A DNA stretch of 6,568 nucleotides, taken from assembly GCA_903930085.1 (NCBI GenBank), contig CAIYXD010000230.1:1-6568 (forward strand), written 5' to 3'. Each line of letters starts with the position of its first letter. The stretch's first letter is position 1. The notes beneath the pieces were generated by a model. That model was not told where the DNA came from, searched no databases, and saw only the letters and a program-made list of their open reading frames with translations. A program made the position numbers and the translations under genes. Shown here piece after piece: positions 1 to 6,568 of this stretch. This DNA is from an uncultured Flavobacteriia bacterium. GTDB taxonomy: Bacteria; Bacteroidota; Bacteroidia; Flavobacteriales_D; Crocinitomicaceae.

Positions 1-605
1 ATACGATTTCCTTGGGCAGAATGGGCGCAAATGTTACCGGAGTTGATTTTTCGGATAAAGCGATTGAATATGCGGAAAAATTTGCTGCGCAATCTGGTAT
101 CGATGCACAATTTATTTGCTGCGACATCTATGATTTGCCGAAGCTACTTACCGAAAAATTTGATATCGTTTATACAAGTTACGGCACAATAGGATGGTTA
201 CCGGACATCAAAAAATGGGCGCAAATCGTTTCTGAGTTTCTAAAAACCCGTGGTAAATTTGTTTTCGTGGAATTTCATCCGGTGGTTTGGATGTTTGACG
301 ACGATTTCCAAAAAATTAGTTACAATTATTTCAATACGGGTGCAATTTATGAGACCGAAACCGGGACCTACGCCGATAGAGAAGCGGATTTAAACGAAGA
401 TTATATCATGTGGAACCATGGACTTGGTGAAGTCGTTAACAGTCTTTTAGAGAATCAGCTGGAAATTAATTCGCTCGAGGAAATCGATTATTCACCATAT
501 AATTGCTTTCAAAACACCATTGAATTTGAGCCGAAAAAATTCCGTATAAAACACATTGATTTCAAAATCCCAATGGTGTATTCACTTGTTGCAACGAAAA
601 AGTAA
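1..605 (+). CDS. Class I SAM-dependent methyltransferase, 5'-truncated by the window edge
   Basis: This is the C-terminal 200 residues (first whole codon at position 3) of a cytosolic methyltransferase that would move a methyl group from S-adenosylmethionine to an unidentified acceptor. The frame is open to the window edge and reads TISLGRMGANVTGVDFSD. That matches the end of motif I plus strand beta-2 of the class I Rossmann fold, where the acidic D15 of VDFSD normally binds the ribose of SAM. The glycine-rich loop just before it is missing, so the true start lies upstream; the TTG at 12 and ATG at 21 are internal. Further motifs are DIYDLP near residue 41 (adenine-side acidic residue) and FDIVYTSYGTIGWLPD at 53-68 (motif II/strand beta-4). 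The C-terminal half, with EFHPVVWMF, belongs to the substrate-side part of the fold. The family (Methyltransf_11/25 type) is clear from motifs; the substrate cannot be inferred. The gene converges on the surface-protein gene, with 36 bases between stop codons. Confidence 0.85.
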   Translation, partial: TISLGRMGANVTGVDFSDKAIEYAEKFAAQSGIDAQFICCDIYDLPKLLTEKFDIVYTSYGTIGWLPDIKKWAQIVSEFLKTRGKFVFVEFHPVVWMFDDDFQKISYNYFNTGAIYETETGTYADREADLNEDYIMWNHGLGEVVNSLLENQLEINSLEEIDYSPYNCFQNTIEFEPKKFRIKHIDFKIPMVYSLVATKK

Positions 606-644
606 GGATTAAATTATCCTACATTTCCACTGTTTTAATCCTTA
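603..644 (-). terminator. Hairpin terminator between convergent genes, overlapping both stop codons
   Basis: A perfect 11-bp inverted repeat, TAAGGATTAAA at 603-613 and TTTAATCCTTA at 634-644, encloses a 20-base loop. Read on the minus strand the stem is followed at once by CTTTTT, as in a Rho-independent terminator for the surface-protein gene. On the plus strand the stem is followed by GCGCATC, with no T-run, so it is a weaker candidate terminator for the methyltransferase. The stem is AT-rich with three G-C pairs, so its strength is uncertain. The outermost three pairs are the TAA stop codons of the two genes. Confidence 0.6.
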
Positions 645-3600
645 GCGCATCAAATTCACGTGTCCGGAAACGATTTTTCGTTCATCCGTTGCAAGTACCT
701 TAAACTCTATCTTCCACGTGTAAATTCCTTCTTGGCATATTTTTGCATCGGTTGCACCAAATGTTCCATTCCAACCAACGGAAGCATTTTGAGAAACAAA
801 AATCAGTTCTCCCCAGCGATTATATAGCGAAAGTGTGTAATCGTATGGATCAAATCCAGAAGTGAATACAGGTTGAAAAGTAGGATTGTAAAAATCATCG
901 TCCGGCGTAAACGTGTTCGGAATAAAGAATAGTAATTCTTCCTGGTATGGAATAAACAGGGAAAATTCATCCAAACAAGCACCAGAATAGGCGATAAGTG
1001 TTATGGTATAACCTTCCAGCGTATTGGAGAAATTATGCTGCGGTTCATACTCCGTCGAAGGACTTGTTCCATCCCCAAAATTCCAATTGTACGTTTGTCC
1101 TCCAGTTGTATTATTCGAAAAAGAAACGGCTTGTGTATTTTCTGTAAATGTTGAAATATTTGTCGAAAAGGACGCTTCCGGAACAGGATTGACACAAATA
1201 TAATTAACCAAAGTTTGATTTCCTATGCAACCATTTTCAGTAGCTGTAAGCGTTATATCGTGGCAACCAGCTGTTGTAAAAGTGGTATTCACGGTAGCAC
1301 CGGAAATTTGTGTGCCATCGCCCATATTCCAAGAATAAAAGGATGCTGGTGCTCCTGTACTTGTAAACGTTACATTCAACGGGGAACAACCCGTTAAATT
1401 ATCAGCGGAGAAGCTAACGAGTGGCGGAGAATTTACCGTTACAGTTCCAACTACAGAAACTGCTGAACAACCATTTAAGGAATACACTACGCTATACGTA
1501 GAATTTGTATTCGGTGAAACACTGATTGCTGGCGTTGTCTGTCCTCCTGGCGACCAAAGATACGTTCCACCTGGAATTGATGGATTGGCTGTTAAAACAG
1601 CAACGTCGCCCAAACAAATATTCGGATTATTTACCTGTACGGTTCCATTTAAAACAGTTGTCACCGTAAGTATGCCATTTCCTATTACTTCACAGCCATT
1701 TGGCGCTGTATATTCCACAGTAAATGGCGTTGTAACAGCCGCCGTTGTCGTAATGGAATTCGTTGTTTGCGCACCCAAAGACCAGATAAATGTTCCACCG
1801 CTTGGTGTAGGATTTGCAGTAATTACAACGGATTCATTTGGACAAATAGTTGGATTGTTCACCGTAATTGTTGGGAGTGAATTGACAACAACCAATTGAT
1901 TTTCAGTGGTTGAACAACCATTTTGCGTGACCGTTAGACTGTAATCGCCTGTTGCAGAAACTGTTTGAGAAACATTGGTTGCACCAGAAATTGGCGTTCC
2001 ATTCAATTCCCACTGGTAACTTAGTCCAGTGCCAGCATTTGCAGTTAAAACAACCGATGCGCCTTGACAAAATGTTGTAGCTCCGTTTGGTGTAATTGTT
2101 GCCACAGGAAAGGAATTAACAACGACAACCGTTGCCAAAGATGTGGAAACGCAACCGTTCAATGTTATTTCCGCAATATAGGAACCGGAAGTGTTTGCAG
2201 TATAACTAGAATTCGTTTCACCAGGAATTGCAATTCCACCGGATTGCCATTGGTAAGTTAATCCAGGAACGGAAGGCGCGGATAGAACTACCGATCCACC
2301 ATCGCAGAAAGTTGTAGGTCCGCTTACCGCCAGAATTGCTCCTGGAAAGGCATTCACGGTTACACTTGTTTCTAAGGAAGTTGAAGCACAACCAATTGCG
2401 GTTACAACTACTGCATACAAGCCACTTGCATTCGCAGTATACGAAGCTCCTGTCTGTCCAGGAATTACAACACCGTTCAATTGCCATTGGTAGCTATTTC
2501 CTGCTCCAATTGGTGCATCCAACACGACCGAACCGCCTTGGCAAAAAGTTGTTGCTCCTGCGGGAGTAATTGTTGCTGTCGGATACGGATTCACGGTTAC
2601 AATTGTTGCTGCGGATGTTGCCGAGCAACCATTTATTGTAATCGTTACCGTGTAAGAACCGGAAGCCGCTGCAGCATGCGAATTAGTTGTTTGTCCGGCA
2701 ATTGCAGTTCCATTCAAAAACCATTGGTACGCATAATTTGCTCCAACCGTTGCGTTTAATGCAACTGTTCCGCCTTGACAAAAAATCAGTGGTCCTCCAG
2801 CGGCAATTGCAGCTATTGGTGCGGGAGAAACCGTTACAGTTGCCGTTCCTGTTAAGGGAACCGAACAAGATCCTAACGCAATACTAACAAGATTAATGGT
2901 TTGTGTCGTCGTGACATTTGTAAGGGTAACGACAGAATTTCCTGCGCTATTCAACAGACTCGTTGAATTTGAACCACCATTGATATTGTAAACAACAGCG
3001 GATGCACCAGTTCCAGTTATGGAAAAAATCGCATTTCCACCGGAACAAATGGAAGCGCTTGCGGTAACAGATGCTTGAATTGCATTGTACGTTGTTGTTA
3101 CTAGCCAAGTATTGGCAACCATTTCTTGAAAATTGGTAACACATCCATAAATATTAGCTACAGCATTAACGGGCTGGGGATAAAATGTTTGGTATCCTTG
3201 CCAAATATATTGAATCGTATTCTGATTAGGGTAGCAGCCATTTGCAATTGTCTGGTTATTCAAGGTGTACCAAAGTCCATTATTTGCAGGCGTGTAGTAA
3301 AAACTATTTGCAGGTCCAAAGTTTGTTCCGAATCCAAATTGTGTGGCTGTCCAGTTGCCATTTGCACCAACTCTAGAGCGTTGTTCTTCTTTATCCGCGT
3401 AATACGTTGTAAAACCACTCGTTGTGATATAACCTTTCGCCCAGATTTGATATGTGGTGTTTGTTCCAGTTACCTGAAAAGAGGATATTGGAAAAGTTTG
3501 CACGAGCACCGCTTGACAATTGGCGTTGAAAAGCGTGAATTTATCTTGTAAAGCCTTATTTGTAGTAAAGGTATTGGAAACTGTTGGATCAATGATAACC

Positions 3601-4628
3601 GGGTAAACTAAATCTTCTCTTCGGAAATAATCCGCTGGCATTTTTATATGAATGGAATACCCGTTTTTGGTTTTAACCAACGTATACGCTCCTCCAATCA
3701 AGTGTTCAGCTGCCTGTTCTTTGCTTTCACTTCCATAAGAATCAAAAATTTGTGCCGCACTGATAATTCCTTTTATCTGCTGATTTTCATCTAAAATCGC
3801 CAAACTTCCTTGCCAACCAAAGGTGTTCATTGTTCCTTCGTAAGGCGAAATTTCCCAGCCAATTGGCAAAGTAACTTCGTCTACTAATTCTACGAAAACC
3901 GATGCAGCTGGCACAAGCATTTTTTCTTGTAAATGGTAATCTGTTTTAACGCTCCAATAGTTTATTTCCTGGACCCTGTCAATGTTAGGAAAAATATTTT
4001 TTAAGCGGTAAGTCGATAAACCTAGTGCAGCATCCGGAATTTCTTGGTTCTTTTCAAGCGTGGATAGCACTTCCGAATATTCATCCAAAAATCGAATGGC
4101 GGTATTTTTACCAAATGTATAATAATCTGAACTGGACTTAACAAGTTGCATGCGCGTTTCCCCACTTTCGGAAGCAACAGAAATGGGCAATTCAGTGCTG
4201 AAAATACCAATTTTAGATGCGTTTTCCCCATCAAAGGTTAAGGATTCTTGTATGCTAATCCAATTGTTTTTAGCGTCTTTGTAATGGAATACACCACCCG
4301 TTGTTTGCGTGTGGTATTGGTGATTGAGATCAATAAATGTGCGTTGGTTTTCCGTTCGATACTGAATGAGCTCAATATTTACGCTTGCAATTTCGAGCGA
4401 TTTTTTTAAAAATTCAGGGTGTTTTCTAAATTCTTCCGGAATATATTTCTCAACCAAATAGGCTTTTTCCGATTCACTCTCAGCACTTGAAGTTTCCCTT
4501 AGATTATTGTTTTCTTTTGGGTGCGAAGCGGAAAGATCCCGCATTTCGGAAATCCCTTGCATACGTGTTTGCGCAAAAAGCGCACTGCAACTTGAAATCA
4601 AAAAGAATAAGAAATGTAAACATTTCAT
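642..4628 (-). CDS. Large secreted multidomain surface protein with Ig-like and PKD domains and a T9SS type B (CHU_C) sorting domain
   Basis: A 1328-residue exported protein, probably displayed on the cell surface or released as an adhesin or matrix component; the ligand is unknown. Residues 1-19 form a signal peptide (K2, hydrophobic LHFLFFLI, probable cleavage in LFA-QT), which decides the ATG start; the next Met, M23, would lose it. Residues 85-350 form a beta-rich module ending in YPVIIDPTV. Residues 351-509 are aromatic-rich and unassigned. Seven Ig-like units follow, about 510-600, 601-680, 681-759, 760-838, 839-916, 917-990 and 991-1066. Two PKD domains (about 1067-1148 and 1149-1228) carry WNMGDGT and WNFGDGT. 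Residues 1234-1328 are the T9SS type B sorting domain: IPNTFTPDDD, LYNRWGELIF, GWNG, CQEGIYTWK and the end GHVNLMR. Export would use Sec, then T9SS. It is a single-gene unit, divergent from the mutase gene. The leader is A/T-rich with no obvious Shine-Dalgarno. Sorting domain and PKD calls are firm; the overall function is not. Confidence 0.9.
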   Translation of the reverse strand: MKCLHFLFFLISSCSALFAQTRMQGISEMRDLSASHPKENNNLRETSSAESESEKAYLVEKYIPEEFRKHPEFLKKSLEIASVNIELIQYRTENQRTFIDLNHQYHTQTTGGVFHYKDAKNNWISIQESLTFDGENASKIGIFSTELPISVASESGETRMQLVKSSSDYYTFGKNTAIRFLDEYSEVLSTLEKNQEIPDAALGLSTYRLKNIFPNIDRVQEINYWSVKTDYHLQEKMLVPAASVFVELVDEVTLPIGWEISPYEGTMNTFGWQGSLAILDENQQIKGIISAAQIFDSYGSESKEQAAEHLIGGAYTLVKTKNGYSIHIKMPADYFRREDLVYPVIIDPTVSNTFTTNKALQDKFTLFNANCQAVLVQTFPISSFQVTGTNTTYQIWAKGYITTSGFTTYYADKEEQRSRVGANGNWTATQFGFGTNFGPANSFYYTPANNGLWYTLNNQTIANGCYPNQNTIQYIWQGYQTFYPQPVNAVANIYGCVTNFQEMVANTWLVTTTYNAIQASVTASASICSGGNAIFSITGTGASAVVYNINGGSNSTSLLNSAGNSVVTLTNVTTTQTINLVSIALGSCSVPLTGTATVTVSPAPIAAIAAGGPLIFCQGGTVALNATVGANYAYQWFLNGTAIAGQTTNSHAAAASGSYTVTITINGCSATSAATIVTVNPYPTATITPAGATTFCQGGSVVLDAPIGAGNSYQWQLNGVVIPGQTGASYTANASGLYAVVVTAIGCASTSLETSVTVNAFPGAILAVSGPTTFCDGGSVVLSAPSVPGLTYQWQSGGIAIPGETNSSYTANTSGSYIAEITLNGCVSTSLATVVVVNSFPVATITPNGATTFCQGASVVLTANAGTGLSYQWELNGTPISGATNVSQTVSATGDYSLTVTQNGCSTTENQLVVVNSLPTITVNNPTICPNESVVITANPTPSGGTFIWSLGAQTTNSITTTAAVTTPFTVEYTAPNGCEVIGNGILTVTTVLNGTVQVNNPNICLGDVAVLTANPSIPGGTYLWSPGGQTTPAISVSPNTNSTYSVVYSLNGCSAVSVVGTVTVNSPPLVSFSADNLTGCSPLNVTFTSTGAPASFYSWNMGDGTQISGATVNTTFTTAGCHDITLTATENGCIGNQTLVNYICVNPVPEASFSTNISTFTENTQAVSFSNNTTGGQTYNWNFGDGTSPSTEYEPQHNFSNTLEGYTITLIAYSGACLDEFSLFIPYQEELLFFIPNTFTPDDDFYNPTFQPVFTSGFDPYDYTLSLYNRWGELIFVSQNASVGWNGTFGATDAKICQEGIYTWKIEFKVLATDERKIVSGHVNLMR
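1431..2828 (-). repeat. Tandem Ig-like coding repeats, about 225-240 bp each
   Basis: Six consecutive repeat units lie within the surface-protein gene, coding for residues 601-1066. The first four (residues 601-680, 681-759, 760-838, 839-916; DNA 1881-2828) are the most alike and are 78-80 residues long. Each has FC[QD]G[GA] near its start, a tryptophan 19 residues after that cysteine, a second cysteine in [NI]GC 51 residues after the first, and the closing VN. The next two (917-990 and 991-1066) keep the cysteine pair at spacings of 50 and 49 but have IWS or LWS in place of YQW. A more diverged unit precedes the array (residues 510-600, C528 and C588). The cysteine pairs probably form intradomain disulfides outside the cell. 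Codon choice differs noticeably between units, so the duplications do not look recent. Confidence 0.8.
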
Positions 4629-4684
4629 AATAGTAGTTTTTTATAATAAATCAATTAAATCAGTATACTAAATCGATGTAGCAA

Positions 4685-4716
4685 AAACTCCAATTGTAAA
4701 AAAACATTTGGAGTTT
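4685..4716 (-). promoter_or_regulatory. 9-bp inverted repeat upstream of the surface-protein gene
   Basis: AAACTCCAA (4685-4693) and TTGGAGTTT (4708-4716) are perfectly complementary around a 14-base AT-rich loop. The repeat sits 57 bases upstream of the surface-protein ATG. On the minus strand it is followed by two more T residues, giving GTTTTTGC, so a transcript starting upstream could form a weak attenuator-like hairpin. If transcription instead starts near 4655, from TATACT at 4662-4667, the repeat would lie at the -35 region and could be an operator. The sequence alone does not decide between these. Confidence 0.3.
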
Positions 4717-4953
4717 AAATTTAATCAAATTTTGAATAAAACGAAATTAGTAAAAAAGAGTTGCTTTCTGGTCGGGGCATGATAATTTTACTTAGGTGTG
4801 TTTTTATTTTTTTTTAGCTGTTTAAAACAAATTCTTTTTTTACTAAAAACAGTAAAAACCCCCCATTTTCCAAAGCTCCCAAATCCCCATTTCAAACCTA
4901 CCATCCCCATGCGCAGTTGTTTACGGAAAGTGCCATTATTTTCTACAATTTTG

Positions 4954-4961
4954 TACCTTTA
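4954..4961 (+). promoter_or_regulatory. Possible Bacteroidota -7 promoter box for the mutase gene
   Basis: TACCTTTA matches seven of eight positions of the Bacteroidota -7 consensus TAnnTTTG and sits in the context TTTTGTACCTTTAC, a form common upstream of genes in this phylum. Transcription would begin about 5-8 bases downstream, leaving a leader of roughly 20-25 bases before the ATG at 4991. No convincing -33 TTG lies at the usual distance; the nearest clear TTG, at 4917-4919, is too far upstream. The leader before the ATG (AAAAAGAGCAA) is A-rich with no strong Shine-Dalgarno, which is normal for this phylum. Confidence 0.4.
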
Positions 4962-4990
4962 CGACGCTAAAAAACATTCAAAAAGAGCAA

Positions 4991-6568
4991 ATGGAAAAAA
5001 TAGAGCCCTATAAACCCGTAAATAAAGTACGAATCGTAACTGCTGCGTCATTGTTCGATGGACACGATGCCGCAATAAACATCATGCGAAGAATTATTCA
5101 ATCTACTGGTTGTGAAGTAATTCACTTGGGACACGACCGTTCCGTGGAGGAAGTGGTAGATTGCGCTATTCAAGAAGATGCGCAAGCAATCGCAATGACT
5201 TCTTACCAAGGCGGACACACGGAATATTTCAAATACATGTTCGATCTTTTGAAGCAAAAAGGCGCGCCGCACATCAAAATATTTGGTGGTGGTGGCGGAA
5301 CGATTTTGCCTTCTGAGATCCAGGAATTACAAGATTACGGAATCACGCGCATTTACCACCCGGACGATGGAAGAACGATGGGTTTACAAGGAATGATCAA
5401 CGATTTAATTCAAAAATCGGATTTCCCTGTTGGGCAAAATGTTTCGGAGGAAGTAAAGCATGTACAAGAGAAAAATGTGCCTGCAATAGCACGGATTATT
5501 TCTGCAGCAGAAAATTTCCCGGAGGAATCCAAAGCAATCTTGGCGCAAGTAGCGGAAATGGCAAAAACGGTTCACGTTCCAGTTTTAGGAATTACGGGAA
5601 CGGGCGGTTCTGGAAAATCCTCTTTGGTGGACGAGTTGGTACGCCGGTTTTTAGTCGATTTTCCTACCAAACAAATCGCTGTAGTTTCTGTGGATCCATC
5701 CAAGCGTAAAACGGGCGGTGCGCTGCTCGGAGATAGAATACGCATGAACTCCATCAAAAGCGAACGCGTATACATGCGCTCTCTTGCTACGCGACAATCG
5801 AATTTGGCCTTGTCCAAGCATGTAGCAGAAGCAATCACAGTGTTGAAAGCTGCGTCATACGATTTGATCATTCTGGAAACTTCTGGAATCGGGCAATCGG
5901 ATACGGAAATTTTAGACCATTCCGACGTTTCTTTATACGTAATGACACCAGAATATGGTGCTGCAACGCAATTGGAAAAAATCGATATGTTGGATTTTGC
6001 CGACGTTATAGCTCTGAATAAATTTGACAAACGCGGCGCTTTGGATGCGTTGCGCGATGTGCGAAAGCAATACCAACGCAACCATAATCTATGGGAAGAA
6101 GAAGTGGATGCAATGCCAGTTTATGGTACAATCGCTTCCCAATTCAATGATCCGGGAATGAATTCTATCTATAAGGTAATTATGGATAAAATTGTGGAAA
6201 AAACAGCCGCTCCCTTGCATTCTACTTTTGTGATAACACAGGAAATGTCGGAGAAAATATTCGTCATTCCGCCAGATAGAACGCGCTACCTTTCTGAAAT
6301 TTCTGAGAACAACCGCGCTTACGATAAATGGGTAGACAGCCAAGTGCGTGTTGCACAAAAACTGCAGGGACTTTCTTCTTCAATTGAGTCTTTAAAAAAC
6401 TCATTGTTAGAAGATAAGGATAGATTGGTTAAATCTTTGCAAGAAGTATTTGAAACGGAAAAATTGAACTTTGACCCTAAGAATTGGGACATTCTTCAAA
6501 AGTGGGAAGAGAAAAAAGCGTTGTACAAAAATCCTGAATTTCAGTTTAAAGTGCGCGACAAAGTGCTC
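4991..6568 (+). CDS. icmF: Fused acyl-CoA mutase, IcmF type (isobutyryl-CoA mutase family), N-terminal half; 3' end beyond window
   Basis: IcmF is a cytosolic adenosylcobalamin enzyme that interconverts isobutyryl-CoA and n-butyryl-CoA (some members act on related branched acyl-CoAs). It carries its own G-protein chaperone, which loads and protects the cofactor. The 526 residues seen show the B12-binding domain at about 11-140, with DGHDAA at 23-28 (H25 the expected lower axial cobalt ligand), SYQGG at 71-75 and the five-glycine run 99-103. A MeaB/ArgK-like GTPase follows from about 195: P-loop GTGGSGKS 203-210, VDPSKRKTGGALLGDR 234-249, switch-like ETSGIGQ 296-302 and NKFD 343-346 for guanine. 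Residues about 440-515 are a helical, charged linker. The order B12 domain, then GTPase, is the IcmF signature; ordinary methylmalonyl-CoA mutase has B12 at the C-terminus and a separate GTPase. Full-length IcmF is near 1,100 residues, so the TIM-barrel substrate domain is outside and substrate specificity is unproven. ATG 4991 places the B12 domain at the usual position. Confidence 0.88.
   Translation, partial: MEKIEPYKPVNKVRIVTAASLFDGHDAAINIMRRIIQSTGCEVIHLGHDRSVEEVVDCAIQEDAQAIAMTSYQGGHTEYFKYMFDLLKQKGAPHIKIFGGGGGTILPSEIQELQDYGITRIYHPDDGRTMGLQGMINDLIQKSDFPVGQNVSEEVKHVQEKNVPAIARIISAAENFPEESKAILAQVAEMAKTVHVPVLGITGTGGSGKSSLVDELVRRFLVDFPTKQIAVVSVDPSKRKTGGALLGDRIRMNSIKSERVYMRSLATRQSNLALSKHVAEAITVLKAASYDLIILETSGIGQSDTEILDHSDVSLYVMTPEYGAATQLEKIDMLDFADVIALNKFDKRGALDALRDVRKQYQRNHNLWEEEVDAMPVYGTIASQFNDPGMNSIYKVIMDKIVEKTAAPLHSTFVITQEMSEKIFVIPPDRTRYLSEISENNRAYDKWVDSQVRVAQKLQGLSSSIESLKNSLLEDKDRLVKSLQEVFETEKLNFDPKNWDILQKWEEKKALYKNPEFQFKVRDKVL

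Larger units (their letters stand above)
4629..4990. other. Divergent intergenic region (362 bp) holding both promoters
   Basis: This gap separates the divergent starts of the surface protein (minus) and the mutase (plus). It is strongly AT-rich with long T and A runs (4799-4815, 4835-4841), then a C-rich stretch at 4859-4910 in which CCCCAT occurs three times (4861, 4885, 4905). An inverted repeat lies at 4685-4716 and a short palindrome AGTATACT at 4662-4669. No credible gene is present: the one reading frame, starting at a GTG at 4798, is low-complexity and runs into the mutase gene. No tRNA, B12-box or riboswitch-like structure was recognised. For the minus-strand gene the only promoter-like match is TTGGAG (minus strand, 4708-4703 area is loop; arm at 4693-4688) followed 20 bases later by TATACT at 4667-4662, which is weak. 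Confidence 0.6.

Noticed and set aside
12..23. TTG at 12 or ATG at 21 as the methyltransferase start
   Set aside because: Both lie inside the conserved Rossmann core after the glycine-rich loop, and the frame is open to the window edge with matching sequence, so the gene begins upstream.
1215..3551. Several plus-strand reading frames of 60-141 codons opposite the surface-protein gene
   Set aside because: They recur with the Ig-like repeats on the other strand, are rich in Cys/Arg/Ser from antisense reading of Thr/Val/Ala codons, and resemble no family.
4662..4669. AGTATACT palindrome as an operator
   Set aside because: An eight-base palindrome in AT-rich DNA is expected by chance, and no second copy was seen nearby.
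4629..4990. Cobalamin riboswitch ahead of the B12-dependent mutase
   Set aside because: No B12-box-like sequence or large structured leader is seen, and the probable promoter at 4954 leaves a leader of only about 25 bases.
4798..5013. 71-residue plus-strand reading frame (GTG start) in the intergenic region
   Set aside because: It is low-complexity (poly-Phe/Leu, Lys/Pro), has no ribosome-binding site, and overlaps the well-supported mutase start in another frame.
5048..6358. Three minus-strand reading frames opposite the mutase gene (74, 169 and 89 codons)
   Set aside because: They are antisense shadows of the conserved B12-binding and GTPase coding frame, which carries clear motifs throughout.

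Overview
The window looks like chromosomal DNA of a Bacteroidota bacterium, most likely of the Flavobacteriia type. The strongest sign is the central gene. It encodes a large secreted protein ending in a gliding-motility-associated C-terminal domain (CHU_C, also called type B sorting domain), the export and sorting signal of the type IX secretion system (T9SS), which is confined to this phylum. The moderately AT-rich composition, A-rich leaders without clear Shine-Dalgarno sequences, and a TAnnTTTG-like promoter box fit this. The genus cannot be fixed from the window.

Layout. (1) Positions 1-605, plus strand: the 3' part of a class I SAM-dependent methyltransferase whose first residues lie before the window. 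(2) Positions 606-641: a 36-base gap between convergent genes. A perfect 11-bp inverted repeat at 603-644 spans it, and its arms contain the stop codons of both genes; it looks like an intrinsic terminator for the minus-strand gene. (3) Positions 642-4628, minus strand: a 1328-residue secreted, multidomain surface protein. It has a signal peptide, an N-terminal beta-rich module resembling the conserved front part of Rhs/DNRLRE-type wall proteins, an unassigned segment, seven Ig-like repeats, two PKD domains and the T9SS sorting domain. (4) Positions 4629-4990: a 362-base divergent intergenic region with a 9-bp inverted repeat, AT-rich runs, a C-rich stretch and a plausible promoter. (5) Positions 4991-6568, plus strand: the first 526 residues of an IcmF-type fused acyl-CoA mutase, comprising the B12-binding domain, the G-protein chaperone domain and the start of the linker. 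The catalytic mutase domain lies past the window edge.

Nothing shows that the three genes work together. Their strands (convergent, then divergent) mean each is transcribed separately. The methyltransferase and the mutase are housekeeping or catabolic enzymes, and the surface protein is an accessory-type adhesin or matrix protein. No RNA gene, insertion sequence, CRISPR array or cobalamin riboswitch was seen. The most unusual item is the domain combination of the surface protein, especially its N-terminal half.
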